Below, piece after piece: positions 35,322 through 43,579 of a DNA stretch of 64,000 bases. Source of the stretch: Hyphomicrobium sp. Its GTDB lineage: Bacteria; Pseudomonadota; Alphaproteobacteria; Rhizobiales; Hyphomicrobiaceae. Made by a program: the position numbers and the translations under genes. The DNA lies in the NCBI GenBank assembly GCA_016793445.1, contig JAEUME010000005.1:310001-374000 (forward strand), in the 5' to 3' direction. The notes under the pieces are model-generated. The model saw only the letters and a list, made by a program, of their open reading frames with translations. It had not been told where the DNA came from and did not search any database. The number at the start of each line of letters is the position of its first letter. Position 1 is the stretch's first letter.

Positions 35322-38300
35322 CAAGCTACCCGTCTCAGCATGAACGTCTCGCCGTTGTCTGTTGAGGACAGGTGGCCAAGTCGAGCGAGGGCAAGGATCG
35401 TGAGAGCGACGCGCTTTTCGATCTGCTTGCCTTGAGAGAAGATGCGGGCGATCTGCTCGATTGTTATCGCATCGGTCGCGCTTGCTAGCACGCCCATCAC
35501 GGCGGCTGTCTCGGCTAGCTCGTTGCCTGTGGGGAACTTGGGTTTCATTTCTTGCAGATCGTCTTCAAGCTCAAGCGCACCTTGGCGTGCCGCTGCGCGC
35601 TCTTCGTCGCGTGCACGACGACGCTCCTCTTCGAGGCGAGTCCGCTCAACGTCCGAACCAAAACGCGGAATCTGGTAGTCAGGGCGCAGCCACTTGACCT
35701 TGCCCGCCTTCTCTTCTTCGGCGCGCTGCTTATTGAGAGCCACGAGGCGCTCTAGGATTTCCTCATCAGAGAGTGTCGCGGGCCAACCGTAGGCCTTGAA
35801 AACTTCGGCATCCAGCTTTTCGTGAAGTTCTTTGAGGATGAGAACCAGGCCTTCCTGCTTGATACGCTCGTCATCGGCGGTTAGAGGCTCATTCGCGCGA
35901 AGCTTCTCAAGCACGTTGTACATCTGTGTCATGGTCAGACGCGGGTGCTCGGCTTGCCGCGCCTTGCGATGAGCATCAAGCTCTTCGGCGATGGCGCGAA
36001 TTCTGGACTTGGGTTCGCCGGAGCAGTCTGGAAACGGAAACGGATCGAAACACCGAGTTTTAACATAGACAGAGTCATTGCCAACTCCGAGCCAGCCACC
36101 AGCCCGAAGCGACCAAATCACATGCTGCCGCGAAGACAAAATTCCGAAGATCAAAGGATCATCAGTGGCAATGGCGATCAACTTATTGTCTGGCAAGATT
36201 GCGTCGTCTAGGAACTGAAAAAACCGATGCTTGGACGTTTCTACGGTCGCGATGTATCTCGCCAACCCTGCAAGTGCCGGTCTCAAATCCTTCCTAGGCT
36301 CACCGAACACCCACCAGTTGTCACGGTAGGACGCCCGATTATTGCGGTCGCGCTCTGGCTTAACGGTTTGAAGCACATGCTGATAGACCTCAGGGTATTG
36401 CTTGCGCGCTTCGTCTGCATCAAGGCCGAAAAGATCGATGACCATCACCCCACGCGGGACACTCGCAAGGTCGCGACCATTCCGATAATGCCTTATGTGA
36501 GATTCAAGGCCCTGCCTCTTCCCTAGTCCCAAGGCTGCCGCCTCAACTCGCGTTACAATAAAGCCCGCGCCGTGAAGTTTCACGCCGGGCGAACTCAGAC
36601 CTTCGTTGGCTGTGAGGGCCTGACATGTTGTAACGTCTACCCCAACCGTAAGATCGGCATTAATGCGCCCAATCCGTGTGGACAACTCAATATTCGGTTG
36701 ATCGGTATCGAGTGCGGACTCACTGATGACTTCACGCAAAACACCCGCGTGACTTCCCTTCCTTGCAACCGTCATCGCTATTCGCACCGCTGCCGCATCA
36801 GGCGCAGCCTTGGTCCAAGGATGGTCAGGAATCGCCATCACGAGCGAAACAGGCTTTTTTGACTCTAGCCTACTCGCTACGACACGGCGGCTGAATGTCT
36901 GAGTGATGGAATTCGTCGTAACGAAGCCAAAGCGCTGCGTTGTCCCCCCATTGGCCACAATTTCGGCCGCGTGATCCCACCAGTACATCACGAAGTCCGC
37001 ACTATCATTGATGTGATCATGTACCCGCCAAAGGGCTTCCGTGTAGGCGTCACCCAAACTCGCGCGAACATCCTTGCCGCCGGTAAACGGTGGATTGCCG
37101 ACGATATACTCGGCTTCCGGCCATGGAGGACGTTTGGCGTTTGGATACGTCTCGACTGATTGTCCGTCGCGGCGTTCGATCTTGGGAAGCGGATAGCCGT
37201 CCCACGTCATCACGGCATCCATGACCTTGATGTTCTGGAAGTCGCGCAAGATCGGCTCGTTCGGCACGCCGCCCTTCGTGCGGAAATGCCATTGCAGATA
37301 GCCAAGCCAGATGACGAGTTCCGCAATTGCCGCCGCGCGCGGATTGAGTTCGAGGCCTAAGAACTGGTGCGGGTCTACCGAATGCTTATCGAGTGCCAGC
37401 GCTTCCTGTCCGCCAAGGTCCGCCAGCGCTTCGAGCACTTCGCCTTCCAGGCGCTTCATCAGTTCCATGGAGACGTAGAGGAAGTTGCCGGTGCCGCAAG
37501 CGGGGTCCAGCACGCGCGTGTTACACAGCTTCTCGTGATAGCCGCTGACAACCGCGATGGCTTCCTTCTGCTTGCCCTCTTCCTTCAAGCGCTCGGCAGT
37601 CGCCTGCACCTGTGCCCACTCTTGGCGCAGCGGTTCCATGACTGTGACCACCACGAGCCGTTCAACGTAGGCGCGCGGCGTGTAGTGTGCGCCAAGGCGA
37701 GCGCGTTCCTTCTCGTTCAACGCTTGCTCTAGCAGCGTGCCGAAGATCGCAGGCTCAACTTCTTTCCAGTTGTATTTGGCAGCGGCGGCAAGTTCGCCAA
37801 TCTCTTCACGGCGAAGCTCAAGCGCCTTGGCGTTCTTGAAGAGCTTGCCGTTGAACCGCTTCACCTGCTTGCGCAGCGCATAGGCGAAGTCGCCCTTATC
37901 CATGGCGGTCCAAAGCTGTTCCACCATCGGCACGAACTGGTTGGCGTCGCGCGCTGCCTCTTCCAGCAATCCCTGGAAGCTATCAGCCGGTAGAAGCTCA
38001 ACGTCTTCTGCGAACATCGTGAAGAGGCAGCGCATGAGGAAAAGCGCCACGTCTTCCGCATTGTGCCCACGCTTTTCGAGCCCCTTCGAGACTTCAGCAA
38101 GCCGGGCCGCAATTTCGCGCGTCACCTTGGCGGACTGGCGCGCGGGGTCCAGCGCAGTCGGGTTTTGCCAGATCAGCTTGAGGCGTTCGCGAATTTTGGG
38201 GTCTTCCAAATCCTTCAGATAGATTCGGAAGCCTTGCCGGTCTGGGAACTGTGCATAGTTTTTGCCCTGCCCCGAGAAGTCGGCATAGACTTCGATGCAG

Positions 38301-38782
38301 TGGCCCACGTCGCAGACCAGCACGAACGGCGGCCAGCCGTGGCTTGTGGGCAGCGCACGCGCGTACTCTTGCGCCTGATGCCGCGCGCTGATCATGAATT
38401 GATCCCAGGCGCGGTTGGCGCTGCGCTCGCCGCGCGGCTTGTAGTCGGGCACGAATAGATCGGGCTGCCCGGCAAGCTTGAGTTCCTTGGGACGGCCCTT
38501 CTCGCGGCTCTGTTTCGCTTCCATGACGAAAGCGCCGCGCTTGTAAAGATCGATGCGGCCCGCTGCCGTGGTGCCGTCGTGTTCCTTGAACTGCACCCCG
38601 CGCTCAAAACAGTAGTCATTCAACTCGGCATCTTCCCCCTTCGAGGGGTGCGGCGGCGGCACTTCGAGAAGGCGGCAGAGTTCCATCGCGAACATCTGGA
38701 AGTTCGCGCGCTCAGCCCCGCTGGACGCGGCCCAGCGCTTGATGAATTCCTGAATCGGAGGCGTGTCTGCGGTCGTGATCAT
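35321..38782 (-). CDS. MmeI-like type IIG restriction-methylase fusion
   Basis: This 1153-residue protein combines an N-terminal PD-(D/E)XK nuclease (Asp78, then Glu88-Ala-Lys90 in DLYKRGAFVMEAK, the same D-x9-ExK spacing as in MmeI) with a helical linker. An adenine-methylase domain follows, with motif I VLDPACGTGNFLYVSMEL at 424-441 and motif IV NPPF at 563-566. A target-recognition-like region comes next (about 700-950), then a charged coiled stretch (about 1045-1085) and a winged-helix-like tail. Enzymes of this type methylate one strand of their site and cut unmethylated DNA nearby. The specificity cannot be read. It leads an operon with the PDDEXK_4 nuclease and a DUF4236 protein. Confidence 0.88.
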   Translation of the reverse strand: MITTADTPPIQEFIKRWAASSGAERANFQMFAMELCRLLEVPPPHPSKGEDAELNDYCFERGVQFKEHDGTTAAGRIDLYKRGAFVMEAKQSREKGRPKELKLAGQPDLFVPDYKPRGERSANRAWDQFMISARHQAQEYARALPTSHGWPPFVLVCDVGHCIEVYADFSGQGKNYAQFPDRQGFRIYLKDLEDPKIRERLKLIWQNPTALDPARQSAKVTREIAARLAEVSKGLEKRGHNAEDVALFLMRCLFTMFAEDVELLPADSFQGLLEEAARDANQFVPMVEQLWTAMDKGDFAYALRKQVKRFNGKLFKNAKALELRREEIGELAAAAKYNWKEVEPAIFGTLLEQALNEKERARLGAHYTPRAYVERLVVVTVMEPLRQEWAQVQATAERLKEEGKQKEAIAVVSGYHEKLCNTRVLDPACGTGNFLYVSMELMKRLEGEVLEALADLGGQEALALDKHSVDPHQFLGLELNPRAAAIAELVIWLGYLQWHFRTKGGVPNEPILRDFQNIKVMDAVMTWDGYPLPKIERRDGQSVETYPNAKRPPWPEAEYIVGNPPFTGGKDVRASLGDAYTEALWRVHDHINDSADFVMYWWDHAAEIVANGGTTQRFGFVTTNSITQTFSRRVVASRLESKKPVSLVMAIPDHPWTKAAPDAAAVRIAMTVARKGSHAGVLREVISESALDTDQPNIELSTRIGRINADLTVGVDVTTCQALTANEGLSSPGVKLHGAGFIVTRVEAAALGLGKRQGLESHIRHYRNGRDLASVPRGVMVIDLFGLDADEARKQYPEVYQHVLQTVKPERDRNNRASYRDNWWVFGEPRKDLRPALAGLARYIATVETSKHRFFQFLDDAILPDNKLIAIATDDPLIFGILSSRQHVIWSLRAGGWLGVGNDSVYVKTRCFDPFPFPDCSGEPKSRIRAIAEELDAHRKARQAEHPRLTMTQMYNVLEKLRANEPLTADDERIKQEGLVLILKELHEKLDAEVFKAYGWPATLSDEEILERLVALNKQRAEEEKAGKVKWLRPDYQIPRFGSDVERTRLEEERRRARDEERAAARQGALELEDDLQEMKPKFPTGNELAETAAVMGVLASATDAITIEQIARIFSQGKQIEKRVALTILALARLGHLSSTDNGETFMLRRVA

Positions 38783-38908
38783 GACCGCACCTTAGCGAAC
38801 TTCGAGAGCCCGAAAAGGGGAAAAAGATCATGTGGATTCAGGGCTATCAGTGTTCGTCTCTACAGTAGAGGCTGTTAGGCTCTAAGCCCGGCACCCAAAG
38901 GATGAACC

Positions 38909-39808
38909 ATGGCTGATGTTACCCGCGCGAGAACTGGCGAGCTTCTGCGCAAACTCTTCGAGATTCTAAAGGCTGAGCCGGAAGGGCTTCCTGCGGCTGA
39001 GGCACTGGAACGTCTTGCAGGTTCCGTGACCCTCTCTGAGTACGAGGCGGGCGTTTATGACTCCGGCAGTCGCAGGCTAGAGCAGATCGTGCGATTCGCG
39101 ACCGTCGATTGCGTCAAGGCCGGTTGGCTCATCAAGCACAAGGGCACATGGGCCGTCACCGATCAGGGCATCAAGGCTTACAACGAACTCACTCAACCGG
39201 AGGCCTTCTACAAAGAGGCCGTGAGGCTCTACCATGTCTGGAAAAAGCGACAGGTAGCAACGCCCAATGTCACTGCCGAGGCTTCTGAGGCTTTACCCGA
39301 CGAACCCGAAAAGGCCCCCAGCATAACCTTTGAACTAGCTGAAGAGCGGGCGTGGGCTGAAATTGAATCATTCGTCACCGCGATGGACCCGTATGAGGTT
39401 CAAGACATGGTGGCGGACCTACTTAAAGCCATGGGCTACTACCCTACGTGGACTTCGCCACCGGGCAAAGACGGCGGTCTGGACATTATTGCGCATCCCG
39501 ACCCGTTAGGCACTCGTCCCCCTCGCATCAAGGTACAAGTGAAGCGCCAACAGCAGCGCATCAGCCGAGAAGGCTTGAGCGCGTTTCTCGCGTTGGTCAA
39601 CGAAGAAGATGCTGGCGTGTTCTTCTGCACTGGTGGGTTCACGAAGGATGCAGAAGACTTCGCCCGTTCGCAGGAGCGCCGGAAGATCAGACTGCTAGAC
39701 CTTGAACGCTTCGTTGAGCTTTGGATCGAGCATTATTCGAAGCTGGAAAACCAAGCGCGCGAGCGGCTGCCGCTGACGCCGATCTATTTTCTGACGCCGA
39801 AAGATTAG
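38909..39808 (+). CDS. Mrr-type restriction endonuclease with N-terminal winged helix
   Basis: This 299-residue protein has an N-terminal DNA-binding region (residues 1-110, with GWLIKHKGTWAVTDQGIKAY) and a C-terminal Mrr catalytic domain. The catalytic pieces are Glu163 (PYEVQDMVADLLKAMGY), Asp192 in GKDGGLDII and Gln210-x-Lys212 in IKVQVKRQ, so the core is complete. Mrr enzymes cut DNA carrying foreign methylation. It is read away from the type IIG operon across a 126-base divergent gap, and the TIR gene follows 27 bases downstream. Confidence 0.92.
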   Translation: MADVTRARTGELLRKLFEILKAEPEGLPAAEALERLAGSVTLSEYEAGVYDSGSRRLEQIVRFATVDCVKAGWLIKHKGTWAVTDQGIKAYNELTQPEAFYKEAVRLYHVWKKRQVATPNVTAEASEALPDEPEKAPSITFELAEERAWAEIESFVTAMDPYEVQDMVADLLKAMGYYPTWTSPPGKDGGLDIIAHPDPLGTRPPRIKVQVKRQQQRISREGLSAFLALVNEEDAGVFFCTGGFTKDAEDFARSQERRKIRLLDLERFVELWIEHYSKLENQARERLPLTPIYFLTPKD

Positions 39809-39835
39809 GTCCCAACGCACATCCGGTTTTTTACG

Positions 39836-40768
39836 ATGCGACGTTCCGAACGACTCAGAGCACTGCTGCGAATTGTGGAGCGGTTGGCGCAGGATGAATG
39901 GCCAACAGTCGATTTAGTCTTGGGGCAATTCAACGGTCGCCGAACGGATGACTGGCAAGGTTCAAAGCAGAGTTACATTGCTTGGAGCTTAGAGAATGTA
40001 GATGACACGCTAATTCAGGAACTTGGTGAATTCTTTGGCCTGACCACAGAGGCAAAAGTCGCCGAGCATGTCGAACTTGGCGTAACTGCTGTCGCTGAAT
40101 CTGAGAGGATTTGGGGAGCAACCCCTAGCTTCCGCTTATTCCTCAGTCATGTTTCGCAATTCAAGACTGAGGCCGCCTCACTCAAGACCGCGCTCAAAAC
40201 ATATGGCGTGTCGGCGTTTGTCGCCCACAGCGACATTCAGCCAACAAAGGAATGGCTAGATGAAATTCTGAAGGCTCTAGGTACCATGGATGCGCTCGCG
40301 GCGATGCTAGTACCCACGTTTCATGAATCGAACTGGACTGATCAAGAAGTCGGTTTCGCCCTAGGCCGAAATGTTCCAATCCTGCCGCTTAAATTTAGTC
40401 AAGACCCATATGGATTCATCGGACGGTTCCAAGCGCTCAACTGCGCTTCGTTGACCGCTCAACAAGCGGCATCGAATGTTGCGCGACTACTTATTGAGAA
40501 CCCTTTATCCCAGTCGGCAATGTCCGATACCGTTGGACGGCGGCTCTTGCGGTCTGGCTCTTTCGCGCTTTCTAAAACCCTCATGGACCTATTAGAAGTC
40601 CCCTCAACTATCCCTCAGTCAACACTTCAACTGGTGTCGCAAGCGAATGGCACCAACGATCAGGTGAGCCAAGCTTGGGGCGTTTCAGATCGCATCGAGA
40701 ACCTTCTTAGAAGGCACGGATTTGCAGAACCGCTCAAAACATCAACGGCTGAAGAGATTCCGTTCTGA
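39836..40768 (+). CDS. TIR-domain protein, probable NADase defence effector
   Basis: This 310-residue protein has a TIR domain at about residues 97-215: FRLFLSHVSQFKTEAASLKT, AFVAHSDIQPTKEWLDEI, and SNWTDQEVGFALGR, where Glu171 occupies the position of the catalytic glutamate of NAD-cleaving TIR domains. The first 95 residues form a separate helical domain (VDLVLGQFNGRRTDDW, SYIAWSLENVDD) of the kind found at the N-terminus of abortive-infection proteins. The last 95 residues are unassigned. The ATG is 27 bases after the Mrr stop codon and the two probably share a transcript. NAD depletion on infection is the expected action, by family. Confidence 0.85.
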   Translation: MRRSERLRALLRIVERLAQDEWPTVDLVLGQFNGRRTDDWQGSKQSYIAWSLENVDDTLIQELGEFFGLTTEAKVAEHVELGVTAVAESERIWGATPSFRLFLSHVSQFKTEAASLKTALKTYGVSAFVAHSDIQPTKEWLDEILKALGTMDALAAMLVPTFHESNWTDQEVGFALGRNVPILPLKFSQDPYGFIGRFQALNCASLTAQQAASNVARLLIENPLSQSAMSDTVGRRLLRSGSFALSKTLMDLLEVPSTIPQSTLQLVSQANGTNDQVSQAWGVSDRIENLLRRHGFAEPLKTSTAEEIPF

Positions 40769-40918
40769 GACAGCACAACTGAAGTTATTGCCGAAAAGCC
40801 TCAGGTATTCGAAATTGGGGCGACCTCGGTTCGCGACAATATCGAGTACGAACCAGAGGAGCAACGCGAGACCGTGGCTAGATCGAATGGCATGGCGGCG
40901 AACGCGCACGGACCTGGA

Positions 40919-42424
40919 TTACTTGAACGGCTCCAAAATCTCGTCATAGGTCCCGTTGAATAAATTCACGGCCTCCTTTTGCTCTGCCTTGAATGCGTGG
41001 CTCATGTAGCCATCCAGCATCCATCCCTTGTATTGCTTATCGCCCTTACCAGCAAAGAACTTCGCACAACCCACTTTCGCAATAATCTGTGCAGCGACTT
41101 CGAACTCTTCCGCAGACGCAATTGTGTACGGCATCTGTTGAAGCAGTTCTGGCGAGAGTCCGGCGGATGTTAACTTCTCGCAAGCAGCTTTGTTGAGTTC
41201 AGCACCGATTGGATCGCCGAGCGGGTACCAGTTTTCCAACGTCACAATCATCGGGTGAATTTGCAGCGCGTCGTTAAAGGCGAGCGAGGGGTACTTTCCT
41301 GCTTGGTACTCAGCTATCGTCTTATAAACTTGGACGATTGCGTCCGCCAAGATGCCGACATCCTTCAGGAGCGCATCCCGCGACACGAGCTTCGTCTTGG
41401 CGTCTAGCGATAGCCGCTTGGTCTTGCACTCGACAAAAACCACTGCCGTGTCGTCGAGAACAAGCCAATCAATCGTATCTTTGGTTTTTCCTTTTTTGCC
41501 GTACTTCTCTTCGGCAAGGAACTTCAGCTTTGAACCCTTCAGCGCACGCGCCAGTACTTCACCGACGTACTTCTGGAACGATGCACCGAATTCGTTGAAG
41601 AAGTCTGGCTCGGCAGCCAAATCGTAATAGAGTCCCGACGTGAACCGCCAGAAGAGAAGCGTCGGCAGCGGACATGCAATGAAGTCTCGACCACCGTGGC
41701 GTAGGGCAATCAACGGATGGGCTCTAATAGCCCGGCTATCGTAAGCATACGCGTCATCTACTATATGCTGCTCTTTTATCTCACCGCGTAGCGCGTAAAG
41801 TTCTTTTGAGAACAACTTGAAGAACGCGGCTAAATCTTCGTCGCTGATGCCCTTGATAGTACTTTGCATCGGCGCTTTGATGAACGCCTTAGATGTGAGA
41901 ACTCCCCACGTTCCAGAGCCGATTGCGTAAATCTTGCGAACCGTAAGACCGGTAAGCTTCTCACAGATCGCATCGATTTCGGGAGCGTTGAAGACCTGAA
42001 AGTATCGTCCGATTAGTCGCGTGCTTACGCGCGTTTGCCAAGGAAACTGCTGATGAGCGACGCGCAACATTTCAAGAAGAACATTGTGCTGACTCAGCGT
42101 CTGCTGATGAATTACATCCTCAAGACTGCGAAGAGAATTCACGATTTCCGCAAGATCACCCCAACGCTTTAGGCTCTTGCCGCGCCGACTTGCGGGCGAA
42201 GAGTTTAGGACAACCTCGCGAACGACCGTTTCTAGTTGCCAGCAGTACGGCTGACTATGCCCATTTGACGTGAACGTATGGTGCTTCTCAACATCGCGAG
42301 GAAAGTCAAAATCATTGATCTGCGTGTACTGTGAGAATGCCCACATTGCAGCGAAGCTGTCTTCAAAACTCAAGTCGGCGATTTTGTTTCGAAACTTCTT
42401 ATAGGTGTCGAACGGTTCGGACAT
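40919..42424 (-). CDS. hypothetical PD-(D/E)XK nuclease-like protein
   Basis: This 501-residue protein of no known family has a nuclease-like core in its second half. TIDWLVLDDTAVVFVECK gives Asp319 and Glu332-Cys-Lys334, with a preceding helix FQKYVGEVLARALKG that carries a glutamate. The first 280 residues are helical and unassigned. The fold is suggested by the D-x(n)-E-x-K pattern and alternating hydrophobic strands only. It converges on the TIR gene, with 150 bases between the two stop codons. By content and position it belongs to the defence block. Confidence 0.65.
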   Translation of the reverse strand: MSEPFDTYKKFRNKIADLSFEDSFAAMWAFSQYTQINDFDFPRDVEKHHTFTSNGHSQPYCWQLETVVREVVLNSSPASRRGKSLKRWGDLAEIVNSLRSLEDVIHQQTLSQHNVLLEMLRVAHQQFPWQTRVSTRLIGRYFQVFNAPEIDAICEKLTGLTVRKIYAIGSGTWGVLTSKAFIKAPMQSTIKGISDEDLAAFFKLFSKELYALRGEIKEQHIVDDAYAYDSRAIRAHPLIALRHGGRDFIACPLPTLLFWRFTSGLYYDLAAEPDFFNEFGASFQKYVGEVLARALKGSKLKFLAEEKYGKKGKTKDTIDWLVLDDTAVVFVECKTKRLSLDAKTKLVSRDALLKDVGILADAIVQVYKTIAEYQAGKYPSLAFNDALQIHPMIVTLENWYPLGDPIGAELNKAACEKLTSAGLSPELLQQMPYTIASAEEFEVAAQIIAKVGCAKFFAGKGDKQYKGWMLDGYMSHAFKAEQKEAVNLFNGTYDEILEPFK

Positions 42425-42573
42425 GAAACATCCCGAAAATGACGAGGGAGACTCCGCTGCGCCCCCCCCCTCCCATGATCATTTCTTCACTATTGGAGTC
42501 GCCGTGCAACCATCCTTGACCTGCCTTAACGGCGGAGGCGGAGGGGGCGGCGGCGGTGGTGCCTTTCCACTGC

Positions 42574-43146
42574 TCAAACCACGATTCCTTTCATGTAGAC
42601 GGCTAAGTCGGAGAACCAGCCGCTGAATTGACTCGAGCCTACTAAACGCAACGCCGCGAGAGCGAGAATGACAGGTAGCGCATAGATGATCCGCTTCTTC
42701 GCGCGATGCAGGTGGGCACTTCGCTGATCATTAATAACTGCATTCTGATGTCCCGCTTTCGCATAAGCTGAGTAGACGTGCTCAATCACCTTCTGCTCGA
42801 TTCTGTCCGCCGGTAATTCGCAGTGCGTTGCGTGATAATCCGTCAAGGACAGACGGTAGTCTTCGAGAGCCTTTGGCGTCGGAGCCAAACCGTATGTGTG
42901 ATCGTAGTTGGACCGCACGATTTCAACCACTGCAGCCACCAACAAGCCACCTGCGCCCAAGCCGACTACGATTTGGAGTCCTGTTAGCAACGTCAACTGC
43001 GAGGACAAATCGTGCAGACAGAAATACAGCACGCCGACCAGCGCCGTGATGATCGCCATCGGTCTTTCGATGGACCCGTTCAATTCCTCACGCCGCTGAA
43101 GCTCGCGTGCGTAGAAATCCTTGTACTCTGCATTTAATGGCGTCAT
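42574..43146 (-). CDS. hypothetical membrane protein of the defence block
   Basis: This 190-residue protein starts at the ATG at 43146, which follows GGGGGTG at normal distance; an upstream ATG lacks such a site. It has hydrophobic segments near residues 28-43 (PMAIITALVGVLYFCL), 50-73 (LQIVVGLGAGGLLVAAVVEI) and 158-175 (IIYALPVILALAALRLVG), with a soluble helical stretch between the second and third. This outline recalls small membrane effectors that accompany nucleases or nucleotide sensors, but no family was recognised. A GC-rich, low-complexity gap of 149 bases separates it from the nuclease-like gene downstream. Confidence 0.6.
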   Translation of the reverse strand: MTPLNAEYKDFYARELQRREELNGSIERPMAIITALVGVLYFCLHDLSSQLTLLTGLQIVVGLGAGGLLVAAVVEIVRSNYDHTYGLAPTPKALEDYRLSLTDYHATHCELPADRIEQKVIEHVYSAYAKAGHQNAVINDQRSAHLHRAKKRIIYALPVILALAALRLVGSSQFSGWFSDLAVYMKGIVV

Positions 43147-43313
43147 CTGATCACCCCCGCACACGACAACCATAACGCGGTTGAACTTATACGATTCGGC
43201 GATGAGGAACAAATTGGGAACGCTCGCGCCATTAAGATCGACAGCTAAGGTTGCTGCTCGACTAGGTCGCCAGAGTTATCCCCGCCCCTCAGGCGGGACC
43301 GATACTGCGGTCT

Positions 43314-43484
43314 ATGAGCAAAACTCTCATCTTCTGGCGGCTCGCCTACCGCATGACCGAAGAGCAGTTCTTTGAAATGGACCATGACGGCGTTGCCGAC
43401 ATGGTCACTCGCTTGAGTGACGACGACCGCGTGTCCTTACTCGTTTGGCTTGTCGACAACGCGCCAGGATGGACCCGGCACTAG
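43314..43484 (+). CDS. possible small protein at the right end of the element
   Basis: This 56-codon frame runs MSKTLIFWRLAYRMTEEQFF and ends LLVWLVDNAPGWTRH. Its third codon positions are GC-biased like real genes. A short hairpin (CCCGCC/GGCGGG at about 43281-43298) precedes it. It ends 9 bases before the GGGTCACA repeats. No family was recognised and no strong ribosome site is present, so it may be chance. Confidence 0.35.
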   Translation: MSKTLIFWRLAYRMTEEQFFEMDHDGVADMVTRLSDDDRVSLLVWLVDNAPGWTRH

Positions 43485-43493
43485 CCGTTTTTT

Positions 43494-43535
43494 GGGTCAC
43501 AAAATGGGTCACAAAATCGGGGCTTTTGGGTCACA
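43494..43535 (+). repeat. three GGGTCACA direct repeats inside the right end
   Basis: GGGTCACA occurs at 43494, 43506 and 43528, all in the same direction as the trio inside the left end and 72-113 bases from the attR core. They are candidate integrase arm sites. Confidence 0.7.
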
Positions 43536-43579
43536 AGATGCAGACGGACGAAAAATTTCATGTTGATTTTATTGCACTT

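Noticed and set aside
42460..42573. Runs of C and G (CCCCCCCC, GGAGGGGGCGGCGGCGG) as a CRISPR or phase-variable repeat
   Set aside because: There is no repeat-spacer structure; the runs lie outside any well-supported gene, so phase variation is not supported.
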